From: Deltaproteobacteria bacterium
Lineage (GTDB): Bacteria > Desulfobacterota > Syntrophia > Syntrophales > UBA2210
Direction: 5' to 3'
Assembly (NCBI GenBank): GCA_019314085.1
Contig: JAFCZZ010000095.1
Coordinates: 1-7,019 of the forward strand
Length of the DNA: 7,019 nt
Part shown: piece after piece, positions 6,096 through 7,019 of the stretch
Layout of the letters: each line of letters opens with the position of its first letter
Numbering within the stretch: the stretch's first letter is position 1
Program-made: the position numbers and the translations under genes
The notes under the pieces: generated by a model
What the model was told of the DNA's origin: nothing
The model's database searches: none
The model's input: the letters and a program-made list of their open reading frames with translations, nothing else

Positions 6096-6838
6096 TCAGA
6101 AACGGTGCATCGTAACAAACAAGGCATTCACGCCGATAAAGGCAAAGAGGAGTCCCGCAAAGGCAATGATCGAGAGCAAGGCCACCTTCCTGCCCTTCCA
6201 TCCGATGGCTATCCTCTGATGAACCAGCACGGCATACAAAACCCAGGAAACCGCCGTAAAGACCTGTTTCGGATCCCAGTGCCAGTTGCTCCCCCAGACC
6301 GTTCGGGCCCATATCGATCCCGCAATGATCCCGAACGTCAGAAGCGGAAAGCCCCAGACGGTGCACAGATGGTTTATCCGGTCGAGATCCCCCAGGGATC
6401 CATGCAGGCCAGCGCGAAGAGAGCCCCTCCGATCAAGAGAAGCACGATATGGAGAGAAACCAGCGGCCCGCGCAGTGCGGACGGGATGGGGGAACCATCC
6501 ATCAATCCCGTGGACGCCGCTATCATCATTACGACAACCAGCGGAGACACAAAGGCCCCCAGCACCTGCGTCTTTGTCTTTGCCTGAAAGGCAAGATACA
6601 AGCCGGCAACGGCCCAGGCGATGAACGAGAGAGAACCGTAGATGTTCGCCGACGGGATAGAGGCGATCCCTGTCCACTGCATGACGATATGGACCGTATG
6701 CAGGGTGAATGCCAGGGTCAGTATCCACATCGATACCTTCGCGACACGGACCCTTCCGACAAAGAGCGCGGCGACATATCCCACCGCGCTCACAAAGTAA
6801 GCGGCAAGCGCGATCCTGAAAATAATCATCTCCATCAT
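6096..6838 (-). pseudogene. ccsA: Cytochrome c assembly protein (CcsA/ResC type), disrupted by frameshift and internal deletion
   Basis: CcsA is the multi-spanning membrane protein of the system II cytochrome c maturation machinery; it carries haem across the membrane and, with ResB/CcsB, attaches it to apocytochromes. The N-terminal half reads from ATG 6838 for 154 codons to TAA at 6374. It has five hydrophobic spans (about 5-27, 35-53, 69-84, 92-109, 126-145) and His130, probably the first external haem ligand. It goes out of family alignment after Met146. The C-terminal half continues in a different frame from about 6398 to the TGA at 6096: SLGDLDRINHLC, three spans, the tryptophan-rich haem motif WGSNWHWDPKQ, and the terminal GVNALFVTMHRF, whose His is probably the second ligand. 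The halves together total about 246 residues. Family members have about 30 more, in the loop after the fifth span, which is missing here. The start has only AAGG as ribosome site. It could be a true pseudogene, a strain deletion, or an assembly error. Confidence 0.8.
6386..6400 (-). repeat. Perfect short hairpin at the ccsA break
   Basis: GATCCC and GGGATC form a perfect 6-bp inverted repeat around a 3-base loop, exactly at the point where the ccsA reading frame changes and the expected loop-coding sequence is missing. Tight palindromes can promote deletion or polymerase skipping. Confidence 0.7.
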
Positions 6839-6963
6839 TGATGCCTTGGCACAACGTTATCGCATGAAAGCGAAGTATCCGGGGACATGACCCGATGTGT
6901 CTTTATCAAATCGGGATCGTATCCCAAAAGAACGAACGGGGTAAGAATTCCCCAACCCGAAGG
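6839..6963. other. Intergenic stretch upstream of ccsA with two small hairpins
   Basis: No gene is seen in these 125 bases. GGGAT-CGT-ATCCC (6913-6925) is a perfect 5-bp stem with a 3-base loop, and GGGG/CCCC (6938-6941 with 6950-6953) closes an 8-base loop. On the minus strand the first is followed by GATTTGATAAAG, a poor U-tract, so it is at best a weak terminator for the gene entering from the right edge. I could not find a convincing promoter for ccsA-hemA, so read-through from the right is possible. Confidence 0.4.
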
Positions 6964-7019
6964 TCAAAACCCCACCTCAATATCCTCGCCGGTCAAGTCC
7001 CTGATGATCTCCCGTACCC
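6964..7019 (-). CDS. C-terminal end of an unidentified gene, cut by window edge
   Basis: The minus strand enters the window in an open frame and ends VREIIRDLTGEDIEVGF followed by TGA (6964-6966). The 17 residues look like a normal protein C-terminus: an amphipathic acidic helix, then GEDIEVGF. They are too few to name a family. The gene would lie about 125 bases upstream of ccsA in the same direction. The other two minus-strand frames were not excluded as alternatives. Confidence 0.4.
   Translation of the reverse strand, partial: VREIIRDLTGEDIEVGF

Noticed and set aside
6392..6404. Programmed frameshift to join the two ccsA halves
   Set aside because: There is no slippery heptamer of the usual kind, and a simple frame change would still leave about 30 family residues missing, so a deletion fits better.
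4983..6587. A 534-codon open frame on the plus strand opposite hemA and ccsA
   Set aside because: It lies wholly antisense to hemA and part of ccsA, whose family motifs are clear. Its product is rich in His, Arg, Pro and Gly as expected of a GC-rich shadow frame, and shows no recognisable domain.

Overview
The window reads as a piece of chromosome from a GC-rich anaerobic Gram-negative bacterium, probably a deltaproteobacterium in the broad sense (Desulfobacterota, possibly Syntrophus-like). That placement is inference. It rests on the ccsA-hemA gene pair, the DUF362-ferredoxin protein, the lipoprotein and the general codon style. Six genes are recognisable, plus a fragment of a seventh. No phage, transposon, CRISPR or tRNA sequence was seen.

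Left part (1-2336): the minus strand carries galE (UDP-glucose 4-epimerase) followed 23 bases later by polA (DNA polymerase I), which runs off the left edge with 373 codons visible. They look like one transcription unit starting from a promoter near 2180-2209. A divergent promoter near 2264-2292 serves a plus-strand gene for an unrecognised probable lipoprotein (2337-3020).

Middle (3021-3691): an AT-richer intergenic stretch holds a near-consensus sigma-70 promoter (3085-3112), then a leader of about 170 nt, then a GTG-started cold-shock protein gene (3289-3489) closed by a strong terminator. The leader is the most interesting part of the window. The Shine-Dalgarno sequence is buried in a 14-position stem, and the strand that buries it can pair instead with a copy-like segment about 100 nt upstream. 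That is the layout of a two-state, possibly temperature-responsive, RNA switch.

Right part (3692-7019): a DUF362 protein with a C-terminal pair of [4Fe-4S] clusters reads rightwards. It meets, tail to tail with 10 bases between, a minus-strand pair made of hemA (glutamyl-tRNA reductase, first step of C5 tetrapyrrole synthesis) and an upstream ccsA-type cytochrome c assembly gene. The ccsA gene is broken: its two halves lie in different frames and the connecting loop is missing, with a perfect hairpin at the join. The right edge holds the likely last codons of another minus-strand gene. Haem synthesis (hemA) and haem delivery to c-type cytochromes (ccsA) are a natural operon pair, so the lesion matters if it is not a sequencing or assembly error.
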